Assembly: GCA_030668485.1 (NCBI GenBank)
Contig: DAOUTW010000005.1
Coordinates: 1 to 64,000 of the forward strand
Origin: Candidatus Zixiibacteriota bacterium
GTDB lineage: Bacteria > Zixibacteria > MSB-5A5 > GN15 > JAAZOE01
Reading direction: 5' to 3'
DNA length: 64,000 nucleotides
This document shows, in pieces, positions 33,601 through 42,425 of this stretch. The notes beneath the pieces were generated by a model. That model had not been told where the DNA came from, did not search any database, and was given only the letters and a program-made list of their open reading frames with translations. Position 1 is the first letter of the stretch, and each line of letters opens with the position of its first letter. A program made the position numbers and the translations under genes.

Positions 33601-34623
33601 CTAATCAATGCTTAACGACTGAGCAAATTCATAATCTATGATTTCCCACTTTTTCGTTTCTCGAAACCCTACTTCTTCATGCGAGTACTTTTCTATTTGG
33701 CTTGCTGAAAAATGCTTAAATTTACTTGTGATATTTTTTATTGAATCGAGTTCAATTTTCGAGAACACGTCCTGATTAGGGCCAACCTTTATGAAAAATC
33801 GTTCCGTTTGGGAATCCCCATCCTCAGATATCTCAGAGTCCATAATTCCTAATCCTTTCATCAATCCAAAAATCTCATCATACTCTTTTGGTACCGGGCC
33901 ATGTATTCCCCTTAGGTATACCATACCGGTAATTGATTCTCCGTATAGTTTTTTATAGAGGAAATCAGCATAAAATGGCAGTTTATTCAATTTTGTTTTG
34001 TATACCGATCCCATTTCCGCCACGAAGAATGCAATCATCTGAATAAATTTATCCATATTAAATCTTCTATTCCCGGAATGCGCCCCCCCATCATAATCGA
34101 AATGAGTGCGTATTAACCAATTGCTCTGATGTTCAAACAATTCCCGTGCATTGTTTACAACAGAATAAATTGCCCGACGAATACTCTCTATATCTCTTTG
34201 ATTGAGGCGGCGGCTATTTGTCAAAAACAAATCTCTCATATTCAGCGGATTTTTTACAAACCTTAGAACTTCATTGTGAGCGACATCTGGCAGCCGTCCT
34301 GATTCATATTGACATATTATTGGCTCGCTCCAAAGCAGTAGTCGCGCGAATTGGCGTTGACTAAATCCATATTTTTCTCTTAGTTTTCGAATATCTTCAG
34401 GATGCAAAAGATTGTGCCTTTGACGGTAGATTTCATACGCCTGCTCTATGTTTTTTTCCTCTTGCCCCATACTTGAAAAATCTCTTTTGCATTTCTGGCA
34501 AACAAAATATTGCGAATTTATTTCTATGCTTTCTGTCTTGACTAATACTGTCTCTTTTTCAGTTCTTTCCTCAATTTCGCATAAGTCTTCGCAGTGCGGG
34601 CAGTATGAATTCATATTATTCAC
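33601..34623 (-). CDS. Panacea-type antitoxin: YgiT zinc finger, HTH and DUF4065
   Basis: A 340-residue antitoxin with three parts. An N-terminal MqsA/YgiT zinc finger has cysteines 8, 11, 42 and 45 (CPHC, CQKC). A helix-turn-helix covers about 77-110 (KYGFSQRQFARLLL, then QYESGRLP). A C-terminal Panacea domain (DUF4065, formerly SocA-like) includes LPFYADFLYKKLYGESITG and YLRGIHGPVPKEYDEIF. The HTH should autorepress the operon, and the Panacea part is known to neutralise varied toxins. Its start overlaps the toxin stop by 8 bp (toxin first, as in mqsRA). The gene is markedly AT-rich compared with its neighbours, suggesting transfer. Confidence 0.88.
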   Translation of the reverse strand: MNNMNSYCPHCEDLCEIEERTEKETVLVKTESIEINSQYFVCQKCKRDFSSMGQEEKNIEQAYEIYRQRHNLLHPEDIRKLREKYGFSQRQFARLLLWSEPIICQYESGRLPDVAHNEVLRFVKNPLNMRDLFLTNSRRLNQRDIESIRRAIYSVVNNARELFEHQSNWLIRTHFDYDGGAHSGNRRFNMDKFIQMIAFFVAEMGSVYKTKLNKLPFYADFLYKKLYGESITGMVYLRGIHGPVPKEYDEIFGLMKGLGIMDSEISEDGDSQTERFFIKVGPNQDVFSKIELDSIKNITSKFKHFSASQIEKYSHEEVGFRETKKWEIIDYEFAQSLSID

Positions 34624-34969
34624 CTCCCTTCAGCGGATAATCAAGTTTCTCTTTAGGTTTATGGAAGGAGATACATGTGCAATGTTTTAGTCCTCCCAAT
34701 TCCCGAAGTTTCAGTTTTATATAGCATTCCATATCATCAACTAATATTCCGAATATCCACGCATCGGTTTCTCCCTGTTTTTTTGAAATGTGGGAGAAAT
34801 TTTCAACCTCAAGGTTTTTTACAATTTCTCTTATTACCGTTTGTGAAAGACCTAATTCTAAGACAAGTTCTCTATTCTTCTTTCTATCTATATACCAAAA
34901 ATCACCTTTTTTAATAGCACTCTCGACCGAATTAAGAAAATCCTCAACGTTTTGTCTTTCGGCCCCCAT
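34616..34969 (-). CDS. MqsR/RelE-fold-type toxin
   Basis: A 117-residue small protein directly upstream of the Panacea antitoxin. The pattern VESAIKKGDFWYIDRKKNREL, LGLSQTVIREIVKNL and a C-terminal ECYIKLKL...CISFH resembles MqsR-family mRNA interferases, which have a RelE-like fold and end with the same KL...SF strands. I use the internal ATG (MGAERQN). The upstream GTG eleven codons earlier overlaps a TATTAT-like promoter element. Assignment rests on pattern similarity and gene order, so moderate. Confidence 0.7.
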   Translation of the reverse strand: MGAERQNVEDFLNSVESAIKKGDFWYIDRKKNRELVLELGLSQTVIREIVKNLEVENFSHISKKQGETDAWIFGILVDDMECYIKLKLRELGGLKHCTCISFHKPKEKLDYPLKGGE

Positions 34970-34994
34970 AATATCATTGCCCCACAAACTTATT

Positions 34995-35073
34995 ATTGTC
35001 ACTATATAATAACATTTTTATCAATCATTTGTTCCTATAAACATACACTATTTTTATATTTTGTCAATCATTT
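34995..35073 (-). promoter_or_regulatory. Candidate promoter and direct-repeat operator of the toxin-antitoxin operon
   Basis: Very AT-rich DNA upstream of the toxin. TCAATCATTT occurs twice (35021-35030 and 35064-35073), 43 bp apart, a possible operator for the antitoxin HTH. A TATTATATAG stretch just before the toxin could be the -10 region. Confidence 0.35.
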
Positions 35074-35096
35074 TCTACTAACTCATTATATGACAA

Positions 35097-35130
35097 TAAA
35101 AAACCCCTTTTTAAAAGGGGTTTTTTTCTA
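35097..35130. terminator. Bidirectional terminator after dnaN
   Basis: AAAAACCCCTTTT / AAAAGGGGTTTTT forms a perfect long stem with a minimal loop. A-tracts and T-tracts on both sides make it work in either direction. It lies just past the dnaN stop. Confidence 0.85.
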
Positions 35131-35155
35131 AAAATCCGTCTTATCGTCAAATCCC

Positions 35156-36268
35156 CTACTCAGTCAGCCGTAGCGGCATCAGCAGACAGAGGAAATCGTC
35201 CTTGGATGTATCGGCCGTATAGATTAATCCTGCCGAGACCGGATTGGATAATTCAAAAATCACCTCATCCCCTTCGATCTTACCCAGGATATCGTTGACA
35301 TACCCGGCATTGTATCCGATTTCTATCGCTTCGCCCTTGTACTCACAGGGAAGATTTTCTTTCGCTTCGCCACCGACATCGGTATTGGTCGTCGATAAAA
35401 CCAGGTTATTATTTTTCATCGCGAATTTTACCTGATGGGTCAGCGAATTCGACAGGATTGAAACTCTTCTCACCGATGAATATAAATCTTCCTTAGCGAT
35501 AATCATTTTCTTATCCGACCCGGCCGGGATAACGGCATCATAACTGGGATAAGGACCTTCTATCAAACGCGATCCAACTACGATATCACCCAGATTAAAG
35601 ATAATTCGATTTTCCTCGAAAATGATTCCAATAGTTTCCACATCGTCATCAAGAAACTTGGGAATAAGATCAAGTACTTTGGGTGGGATGATAACATCGT
35701 CGTTGAGACCTTTGAGCATCTTATTTTCACTCGCCACCCGGGCCATGCGATGACCGTCGGTGGCAACCATGGTCATACGGTCACCTTTGGTTTGCCATAA
35801 TACACCGTTTAAGGCCGGCCTGGTTTCATCGCGCGAACATGCGAAAGTAGTTCTCGTGATCATCTTGATCAGAGATTCAGCTTCGACCGTAACCTGCTTT
35901 TTAATATTGACCGCCGGCAGTTCCGGAAACTCATCAGGAGAAATCCCTCCGATTTTATAACTTCCGTTAGGGACTTTCAATTCGATACGGTTAGAGGTCC
36001 CCTCAAAAGAGATATCGCTCTCGGGCAACTCTTTTATGATATCAAACAGCATCCTTCCGGGAATTACGGCCGATCCTTTTTTGGAAATATCAGCATCAAG
36101 GGTGGCGATGATTGTCACATCGAGATCGGTAGCTGATATTTTTAGCTTCTTATCGAGACATTCAAGAAGAATGTTTGAAAGAATTGGCAAAGTTGATTTG
36201 GCCGGTACTACCGAAAGAACGGATTGCAGATAGTGCGTCAAGCGCGATTTCGGAAGAGAAAACTTCAT
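35156..36268 (-). CDS. dnaN: DNA polymerase III beta sliding clamp
   Basis: A 370-residue clamp subunit of normal length. It begins MKFSLPKSRLTHYLQSVLSVVPAKSTLPILSNIL and contains ATDLDVTI, FACSRDETRPALNGVL and TDGHRMARV. The C-terminus IYTADTSKDDFLCLLMPLRL corresponds to the partner-binding pocket motif. It tethers polymerase III to DNA. AAGGAGC lies 8 bases before the ATG. It follows dnaA on the same strand across a 278-bp spacer containing DnaA-box-like sites. Confidence 0.96.
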   Translation of the reverse strand: MKFSLPKSRLTHYLQSVLSVVPAKSTLPILSNILLECLDKKLKISATDLDVTIIATLDADISKKGSAVIPGRMLFDIIKELPESDISFEGTSNRIELKVPNGSYKIGGISPDEFPELPAVNIKKQVTVEAESLIKMITRTTFACSRDETRPALNGVLWQTKGDRMTMVATDGHRMARVASENKMLKGLNDDVIIPPKVLDLIPKFLDDDVETIGIIFEENRIIFNLGDIVVGSRLIEGPYPSYDAVIPAGSDKKMIIAKEDLYSSVRRVSILSNSLTHQVKFAMKNNNLVLSTTNTDVGGEAKENLPCEYKGEAIEIGYNAGYVNDILGKIEGDEVIFELSNPVSAGLIYTADTSKDDFLCLLMPLRLTE

Positions 36269-36546
36269 CGGGTGCTCCTTAGATAGATGTTGTTCACACC
36301 TTTCTTTTATTTTAGTTCTTTTTTATATAAAAGAACAATAATAACAAGGCCGGTGGAAATGTGCAAAACCAGCGGTAAAACTTCTTAAACCGGTATGCAA
36401 CGAGGCCTTGCCCAAAGCAATTCAAATAAAGCGGTGTTGAAGCCCTTGTCAACAACTGTTTTTTTGCGCGGAGGTAATCCACACTGGCGATGCATCCAGA
36501 GTTTATCAACAGCTTACCACCAAAGTATGTGACATTGTCGAAGTCA
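36269..36546. other. dnaA-dnaN spacer with DnaA-box-like sites
   Basis: Candidate DnaA boxes: TTGTTCACA (36290-36298), TTGTCAACA (36446-36454), TAATCCACA (36475-36483) and a good TTATCAACA (36503-36511). They lie downstream of dnaA and, with the sites upstream of dnaA, suggest a bipartite origin. The spacer has no gene. Confidence 0.55.
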
Positions 36547-37911
36547 TCAGTTAGTCAGGCCCCGGGTGATTTGATCGAGTCTCTGGCGGAAATCGGAATC
36601 CTCGTCAATATGCTTCTGAATTAGATTACAGGCATGTATAACCGTGGAATGATCCCGGCCGCCAAAAACCTCGCCGATCGCTTTAAGCGAATTTTTGGTA
36701 AGCGTTCTTGACAGATACATCGCGACCTGTCGTGCGAGAGCGATATTTTGAGTTTTTTTCTTGGCTGAAAGCAAATCTATACTAACCCCAAACGCCTCGG
36801 CCACCACTTTCTTGATCTGATCGATGGAAATCGACCGTTTTCTGGTCCGGAAAGTATCGGAAAGAACCCGTTTGGCCATTTCGAGGTTAATTTCCTCATT
36901 GTTAACCGAAGAATAGGCCAAAAGGCGGATTAGGGAACCCTCAAGTTCCCGGATATTACTGGTTACCGAATTAGCGATGAAAGAAATAACATCTTCGCCG
37001 ATGATAATATCCTCAGCCTCTATCTTACGCTGCAGAATGGCCATCCTGGTTTCCATGTCGGGCGGCTGAATATCGGTCACCAGACCCCATGAAAATCGCG
37101 ACAGGAGCCGCTCTTCCATCCCTTTGATATCTTTGGGAGCGCGATCGGAGGAAAGAACAATCAGTTTTCCGACATTGTACAAGGTGTTGAAGGTGTGGAA
37201 AAACTGTTCCTGGGTCGATTCCTTACCGGAAAAAAACTGTGTATCGTCGATCAAGAGAGCGTCCACATTGCGATAAATGTTTATGAAATTGGTGGTGGTG
37301 TTGCTTGAGATGGAGTTGATAAAATCAGATGTAAATTTCTCTGAGGTGGCATATATCACTCTCTTGGTCGGATCGTTGCTGATTATATAATGGCCGATGG
37401 CCTGGAGCAGGTGAGTTTTGCCAAGTCCCACGCCGCCATAAATATATAGCGGATTATACTTTGTTTTACCCGGGGCCTTGGCAACTGCCTGAGCGGCGGC
37501 GCTGGGAAACTGGTTGAAATTACCGACTACCAGGTTTTCAAAAATATAGCGTTCGTTGAGCATACCTGTTTGAGGCGAACGCTGTACTACCGGCCTTGGA
37601 GGTTCGGTCGTCCCACTTTCAGATTGGAAACAAAGCTCAGTTTGGTTTTGATCTTCCTGGTTGATCTGAAAACTGAAGGATACATTACGTCCGCATGACT
37701 GCATCAGCGATTCTTCGATCAAATCGCCATAATGTTCTTGTATCCACTCGGCTACAAAACCGTTCGGGACCCCGATTTTTATTCCTCCGTTGCCGTCAGA
37801 AGCGCCTGAGGTACGCTTCAGCCAGGTTGCATACGATTGCTTCCGGATGCGGTGTGAGATATAAGCAAGACAATCCTGCCAGACCTTTCCGTGGTCAAAA
37901 TCAATAGACAT
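36547..37911 (-). CDS. dnaA: Chromosomal replication initiator DnaA
   Basis: A 454-residue AAA+ initiator. Domain I is at the N-terminus (WQDCLAYISHRIRKQSYATWL) and domain II is a short Gln/Glu-rich linker. Domain III has Walker A GGVGLGKTHLL and Walker B ALLIDDTQFF. Domain IV, the DNA-binding part, has the signature GGRDHSTVIHACNLI near the C-terminus. I start at MSIDFDHGKV, with GAGGGG upstream, rather than at the frame's first ATG 40 codons earlier, which lies among DnaA boxes. Autoregulation by those boxes is likely. Confidence 0.96.
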   Translation of the reverse strand: MSIDFDHGKVWQDCLAYISHRIRKQSYATWLKRTSGASDGNGGIKIGVPNGFVAEWIQEHYGDLIEESLMQSCGRNVSFSFQINQEDQNQTELCFQSESGTTEPPRPVVQRSPQTGMLNERYIFENLVVGNFNQFPSAAAQAVAKAPGKTKYNPLYIYGGVGLGKTHLLQAIGHYIISNDPTKRVIYATSEKFTSDFINSISSNTTTNFINIYRNVDALLIDDTQFFSGKESTQEQFFHTFNTLYNVGKLIVLSSDRAPKDIKGMEERLLSRFSWGLVTDIQPPDMETRMAILQRKIEAEDIIIGEDVISFIANSVTSNIRELEGSLIRLLAYSSVNNEEINLEMAKRVLSDTFRTRKRSISIDQIKKVVAEAFGVSIDLLSAKKKTQNIALARQVAMYLSRTLTKNSLKAIGEVFGGRDHSTVIHACNLIQKHIDEDSDFRQRLDQITRGLTN

Positions 37912-38340
37912 TTTAATAAACCCCTCACGAGACGTTTTCCACAATGGTTGTTGATAAGTCGACGACACCTTCTCTGTACTATTCAATAGGTTACAAACAA
38001 TCCTCAATGTGTGGTGGTCTTTTATCCACAATCATTATATTTTTGGGCGGTCAAAATCTATTGTAAAACGATGAACCTAAATACCCCTTTGTACTTATCC
38101 ACATTTTACTAACACTATACCTATCACTAGGTTCCGTTACTAAAATAAGGAATCACTTACTTTTGTCAAGGGGCGAGGGCTAAATTAATATGCATAAAAC
38201 TGTAATCACTTTTCACGCCATTATTTATAAGAGCATTTAAAAATTTCTTATCAACAATCAAATTTTGATTACCATCGGCAAAATTGCTCTTCGATCATAA
38301 GTACAAAATTAGCAAAAAGTAAGGAAAAAACGTTTTTGTT
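37912..38340. other. Putative replication origin (oriC) upstream of dnaA
   Basis: Two perfect TTATCCACA boxes (38022-38030 and 38095-38103), TTATCAACA at 38248-38256 and, inverted, at 37949-37957, and TTTTCCACA at 37935-37943. The flanking DNA from about 38104 is strongly AT-rich and could be the unwinding element. Its position next to dnaA-dnaN is the usual one for oriC. Confidence 0.75.
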
Positions 38341-38759
38341 AACCCGCAATCAAATTATCGTCTGAAAAAGTCATGAACATCCAATTTTTCCCGGTCATTT
38401 AGCTGAAATGCAATAAAAATGGACATTGACAGCATGATGATATTCATGATTAGTCACCCGGTAGCATTGCGACATGAGTTTGATCATCGGTTTGTGAAGG
38501 AGCCTTCCGATAGCATCATTGCAATCAATCCCGGGATAAAATCAGGCGATGCGGCAACATTATAAGCATATTCGATTTTGAGGAACAGCAGCTAATCTGT
38601 AACGGGCTGTATCGTCATTCTACGGGAAGATTATGCAGGCGGTCGCGATATCGTTTTTCGAATTCGTGGGGGAGTTTCTTGAAACGCGATTAATTAAACA
38701 CCCCCAGGCAGTTTGATACTGCCCGGAGATGTTATAATTTGATTTCAAATTCGCAAGAG
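38341..38759. other. Spacer beyond the origin
   Basis: AT-rich, no gene supported. One short minus-strand frame (38620-38877) overlaps the Rrf2 gene and lacks a ribosome-binding site. It ends with GGCAG...CTGCC near 38705-38724 (AGGCAGTTTGATACTGCC), a small imperfect palindrome downstream of the Rrf2 gene that could end its transcript. Confidence 0.45.
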
Positions 38760-39164
38760 CTATTTTCTCTTCCTTGATTTCAGGTCGACCAGGCTTACCT
38801 TGGCGAACTCCGCTTTCATAGCTTCTTGGGCTTTCTTGTAAACCTTCATCAATTTGCAATCCGGTTCGTGCTGGCAATCAATCGGGCCCTTCAGGCAGTC
38901 ATACAGAAAAATCGTTCCCTGAATAGCTTCCAGAATTTCCAGCAACTTAATTTTTTCGGGAGGCCGGGACAGGCGAACGCCTCCACCATAACCTCTCACG
39001 GAACGAACCAAACCTGAGCGGGAGAGATCGGATAGAATTTGAGGCAAAAACTTGACCGGTATCTCCTGAGCCTGGGCGATCGCCTCTGACGTCGAAAAAT
39101 GATCCTTTGCTTCCGATAGTTGCCATAACGCTCTGATAGCGTACTCTGTACGGTTGTTTATCAC
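38760..39164 (-). CDS. Rrf2 family transcription regulator with three cysteines
   Basis: A 134-residue winged-helix regulator. The Rrf2 start NRTEYAIRALWQL is followed by EIPVKFLPQILSDLSRSGLV and VRGYGGGVRLSRP (recognition helix and wing). Cysteines 90, 97 and 103 (YDCLKGPIDCQHEPDC) match the Fe-S-cluster-binding spacing of IscR/NsrR-type members. It therefore probably senses Fe-S status, oxygen or nitric oxide. No isc or suf genes lie nearby, so its targets are unknown. GGAGGAAA precedes the ATG. Confidence 0.88.
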   Translation of the reverse strand: MINNRTEYAIRALWQLSEAKDHFSTSEAIAQAQEIPVKFLPQILSDLSRSGLVRSVRGYGGGVRLSRPPEKIKLLEILEAIQGTIFLYDCLKGPIDCQHEPDCKLMKVYKKAQEAMKAEFAKVSLVDLKSRKRK

Positions 39165-39544
39165 GGTATTTCCTCCGTTAAGGAATTAAGTTTGATACAG
39201 CAAGCGGTTGAATTCCAGCCGTTAGGACTTTGGCGATGCCAAGCAACTCGCGCTGAAGGGTGCAGTACCGTAGGACAACTCCTAAGTACATTATTTTGCT
39301 AAATGCAGTTATCATAGATTGTCATAATATGAAATAATTCGTCATTAGTAAAGAGCTTTTTTAAGATTATAATAAAAATACCCAAAAAAGATGTGTTTAA
39401 ATTCCACTATTAAAAAACTAACCTTGAATTCCCTATCGGGGAATATGCAATATTGTCCCATAAAGGTCGAATTTCAGCTTGACAATACCATGCTTATCCA
39501 TAAATTGCAAGACCGCCGACGATCAAATGAGACGAGGAGTTGCG
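39165..39544. other. Spacer between Rrf2 and pth with small hairpins
   Basis: It holds both divergent promoters. Two small hairpins, TTGGC-GAT-GCCAA (near 39230-39242) and TAGGA-CAAC-TCCTA (near 39271-39284), lie within 55 bp. Function unknown. No gene seen. Confidence 0.4.
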
Positions 39545-40144
39545 GTGGTCAAAATAATCTGCGGCTTGGGGAATCCGGGTCCGCGATATGAACATACGCG
39601 CCATAACCTCGGTTTCGATATTTTGGATCGTCTGGCGCAAAAGATGGATCTCCCCCCGGCCGAAACATCGGCTTGGTTTGAATATCGCATTGCTCCGGCG
39701 ATATCGGGTGAAGTTTATTTGATTAAACCTCTCACTTATGTCAATCGATCGGGGCTGGCGATGCACGAAGCGATGAAACGATTCGAGGTAGATCCAACTG
39801 AGCTCTTTGTCATAAACGACGATTTTCATATTCCTCTTGGTTCGCTGCGAATACGGAAGTCGGGATCATCCGGAGGCCACAACGGCTTGGAGTCGGTTAT
39901 CGAAATTCTGGGCCGCACTGATTTTGCCCGGATGCGGACCGGTACCGGGCCGCTGCCCGAATGGGCTGTCGCCGACGGTAAGTTGATCCCCGATTTCGTT
40001 CTCAGTCGTTTTGAACCACAAGAGGAGGAAACCGTCGAAGAAATGATATCGCTGGCGGTCGAGGCACTGGAAGTGGTATTTAACCAGGACCTTGATCAGG
40101 CGATAAGTAAATATAACAAAATTAACCCTACTCCGGGGCAGTAA
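39545..40144 (+). CDS. pth: Peptidyl-tRNA hydrolase
   Basis: A 199-residue enzyme that recycles peptidyl-tRNA. It opens VKIICGLGNPGPRYEHTRHNLGF, which contains the catalytic histidine (TRHN). NDDFHIPLGSLRIRKSGSSGGHNGL, FARMRTGTGP and FVLSRF complete the fold. I use the GTG before VKIICG because GAGGAG lies 5 bases upstream. The in-frame ATG six codons earlier is possible. It heads a ribosomal-protein gene cluster. Confidence 0.94.
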   Translation: MVKIICGLGNPGPRYEHTRHNLGFDILDRLAQKMDLPPAETSAWFEYRIAPAISGEVYLIKPLTYVNRSGLAMHEAMKRFEVDPTELFVINDDFHIPLGSLRIRKSGSSGGHNGLESVIEILGRTDFARMRTGTGPLPEWAVADGKLIPDFVLSRFEPQEEETVEEMISLAVEALEVVFNQDLDQAISKYNKINPTPGQ

Positions 40145-40181
40145 GCCTCGGGGTCAACCTGAGTCCGAAGGGAGTAAATAA

Positions 40182-40667
40182 ATGCCTGTCTACGACTCTA
40201 CCTTTATCCTTAATCCCCAGCTTGAAGAAGGCGGATTGGACACCCGCATCAAGGATGCCGTTGATTTGATCAACGCCAACGGGGGAAAGGTAATCAAAGA
40301 AAATCGGATGGGAATGCGCCGGATGGCGTATGAAATCCAGAAACTAACCCAGGGCTATTATGTCAGCCTGGTGTTTGAAGGAAATCAAGGGACAGTAACC
40401 GAACTCGAGCGCAAGTTCCGACTCGACGAATCATGCCTTCGTTTTCTGACCTGCCATTTTCAGGATTTCAGCCGCAAGCGAGAGCGCAAGGTGTCGGCTG
40501 GAAAAAGTGAGAAGACATCTGAGATCAAGACTGAAGCCAAGACGGAAGTTCCCACGGAAGCTCCCACGGAAGCTAAACCCGACAATGATCCCCCGCCTCA
40601 ACAGGTAGAAGAGAAAACCCCCGCGCCCGAGACTTCCGCGCCTGAATCAGAAAAGGGACAGGAATAA
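40182..40667 (+). CDS. rpsF: 30S ribosomal protein S6 with acidic/proline tail
   Basis: The first ~100 residues are a standard S6 (MPVYDSTFILNPQL, RRMAYEIQKLTQGYYVSLVF, LRFLTCHF). About 60 further residues form a low-complexity tail rich in Glu, Lys, Pro and Thr, containing short repeats of the type TEVPTEAPTEAKP. S6 tails vary (E. coli S6 is poly-glutamylated), but this one is long. GGGAG precedes the ATG. It is followed by rpsR after 66 bp with no ssb gene between them. Confidence 0.94.
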   Translation: MPVYDSTFILNPQLEEGGLDTRIKDAVDLINANGGKVIKENRMGMRRMAYEIQKLTQGYYVSLVFEGNQGTVTELERKFRLDESCLRFLTCHFQDFSRKRERKVSAGKSEKTSEIKTEAKTEVPTEAPTEAKPDNDPPPQQVEEKTPAPETSAPESEKGQE

Positions 40668-40733
40668 ATCCTGCCGGCAGTTTTGGATATTGACCCTGAG
40701 ATAAAAGAGATTTTACGAAAGGTGTAGAGTATT

Positions 40734-40958
40734 ATGGAAAAGCGAAGAAAAAGGCACTGTCGCTTTTGCGAAAATAGAATTCAGCAAATCGACTATCGCG
40801 ATGAGCGCCAGTTACGCCGCTTCGTAACCGAACGCGGCAAGATTATTCCCCGCCGGATTTCAGGTAGTTGTGCCCATCATCAACGTATGCTGACAACCGC
40901 CATCAAACGGGCGCGTCACTTGGCAATTCTGCCTTTTGTGGCCGAAACTTTTAAGTAA
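40734..40958 (+). CDS. rpsR: 30S ribosomal protein S18
   Basis: A 74-residue S18. It has a CxxC start (RHCRFCENR) and a further cysteine in [15 protein letters not shown], a zinc-binding (C+) version. The end [10 protein letters not shown] is the conserved S18 C-terminus. AAAGGTG precedes the ATG. It pairs with S6 on the 30S platform, and the two genes are adjacent as usual. Confidence 0.96.
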   Translation: MEKRRKRHCRFCENRIQQIDYRDERQLRRFVTERGKIIPRRISGSCAHHQRMLTTAIKRARHLAILPFVAETFK

Positions 40959-40973
40959 ACCGGTTGGGCACGA

Positions 40974-41948
40974 TTGAATCGGCATAGAGTTATCATATTT
41001 ACCGCAGTGGCGCTGGCAGTGACACTGCCGTACTGGACGGCCCTTCCCATGCTGGTCGATTTTCTGCCGGCGGTGGCGCTGTTCGGGGCGATAGCCTACT
41101 TCTTCGAAGTGCTATTGATGATTGTCCTGGTTATGGCTGTCATCGAGGGCCGCATCAGGCTAGTTATCGGTGCGGCCGCGACCGGGTTTATCCTCGGCGC
41201 CATACCGGGGCTGGCGGTGCTGCCGTTGAGCGCTTTCCTTCCGCTTTGGCTCAAGGCGATTATTCCGGCGATGACGCTGGGCTTTTTAATTAACCGTGGC
41301 TGGCAGGCAGGAAAATCATTTGCCGTCGCAGCATTATTCATGGGCCTCTTCATTCTGATGATCTATGCCCAGAGTGGAGAAGCGCTGGGTGTGCAGGCCG
41401 AAGAGGCGAGGAGCTCAATTGAAAATATGGTGACCGGGCCGATGACGGCCAGTGGATACAATACCGATGCGATAAACACGATGATCGATCAGATGATGGT
41501 TATGATAAGTCTGCTGATGAGGCTTTTACCCGGCCTGATTATTATGTCGGGGATAGGGCAGTTGTTCGTGGCTTTTGCTTTGACCGAATGGTATTATACC
41601 CGGCGGGACAGTTATTTCCCAGGTTTTGGACCGTTCATATATTGGAAAATTCCGGAAAAGCTGTTATACTTGCTGGGAGTGATACTGATTATCAGGCTGT
41701 TGGTCGGCGGCGGTATGGAGATGGCGGCCGACAATGCCATCTTTATTCTGTTTACCCTTTATGCCGTCTGCGGTCTGGCTTTGATCGAGCATTTTCTGCG
41801 GCGACTGCGACTGCCCATCCTGGTCCGGGTCATTTTTTATGTTGGCCTGACTTTTATGCATATCCCGGGACTGATGGCGACCGCTATAGCCGGGCTGTTC
41901 GACAGCTATTTTGATTTTCGCAAGGTACGAGCGCATACATTGGGATAG
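40974..41948 (+). CDS. DUF2232 (YybS-like) membrane protein
   Basis: A 324-residue polytopic protein with about eight hydrophobic segments. Recognisable DUF2232 parts are GFILGAIPGLAVLPLSAFLPLW and the central loop EEARSSIENMVTGPM before more helices. YybS-type genes commonly sit between rpsR and rplI, as here. A TTG start is used, 16 bp after rpsR. Function is unknown, but the conserved linkage suggests a role in the membrane or in translation-linked processes. Confidence 0.8.
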   Translation: MNRHRVIIFTAVALAVTLPYWTALPMLVDFLPAVALFGAIAYFFEVLLMIVLVMAVIEGRIRLVIGAAATGFILGAIPGLAVLPLSAFLPLWLKAIIPAMTLGFLINRGWQAGKSFAVAALFMGLFILMIYAQSGEALGVQAEEARSSIENMVTGPMTASGYNTDAINTMIDQMMVMISLLMRLLPGLIIMSGIGQLFVAFALTEWYYTRRDSYFPGFGPFIYWKIPEKLLYLLGVILIIRLLVGGGMEMAADNAIFILFTLYAVCGLALIEHFLRRLRLPILVRVIFYVGLTFMHIPGLMATAIAGLFDSYFDFRKVRAHTLG

Positions 41949-41975
41949 AAAGTTTTTTGAAAGGATATAGATGTT

Positions 41976-42425
41976 ATGAAGGTAATTCTGACAGAAGATA
42001 TTGCCAAACTCGGCATTTGCGGAGATACGGTGGAAGTCAAGGCGGGATATGCCCGCAACTTCCTGATGCCCCGTAATCTGGCCATCCCGGCCACCAAGGG
42101 CAACCTCCGCGCCGTCGACGATGTCAAGAAGCAAAAAGAACTGAGGGACAAAAAGCGTCTTCGTGGAGCCGAAAAGGTGCGGGACGATCTCGAAAAATTG
42201 ACCCTCAATACCGAACTGGTTACCGACGACGACGGTAAAGTCTTCGGATCGGTGACAACTCACACGATTGCCGACCTGATCGAAAAGGCGGGCAATAAGG
42301 TCGAGCGGCGTTCCATCGAGCTGGAAGAACCGATCAAGGCGCTGGGCGTCTATACGATCAAAATCAAGGTTGAGAAAGAAGTTTTCGCCAATGTAAAACT
42401 CTTTGTCGAAAAGAAAGCCGGCTGA
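41976..42425 (+). CDS. rplI: 50S ribosomal protein L9
   Basis: A 149-residue L9 of standard two-domain form. The N-terminal rRNA-binding domain begins MKVILTEDIAKLGICGDTVEVKAGYARNFLMP. A long connecting helix (KKQKELRDKKRL) leads to the C-terminal domain (FGSVTTHTIADLIEKAG, VKLFVEKKAG). AAAGGA precedes the ATG. Its stop overlaps the next gene's start by one base. Confidence 0.96.
   Translation: MKVILTEDIAKLGICGDTVEVKAGYARNFLMPRNLAIPATKGNLRAVDDVKKQKELRDKKRLRGAEKVRDDLEKLTLNTELVTDDDGKVFGSVTTHTIADLIEKAGNKVERRSIELEEPIKALGVYTIKIKVEKEVFANVKLFVEKKAG

Noticed and set aside
7498-39249. Shared 13-base word ATGCCAAGCAACT at 7498 and 39237
   Set aside because: A 13-base match between two places is expected by chance in 64 kb, and the flanks do not match.
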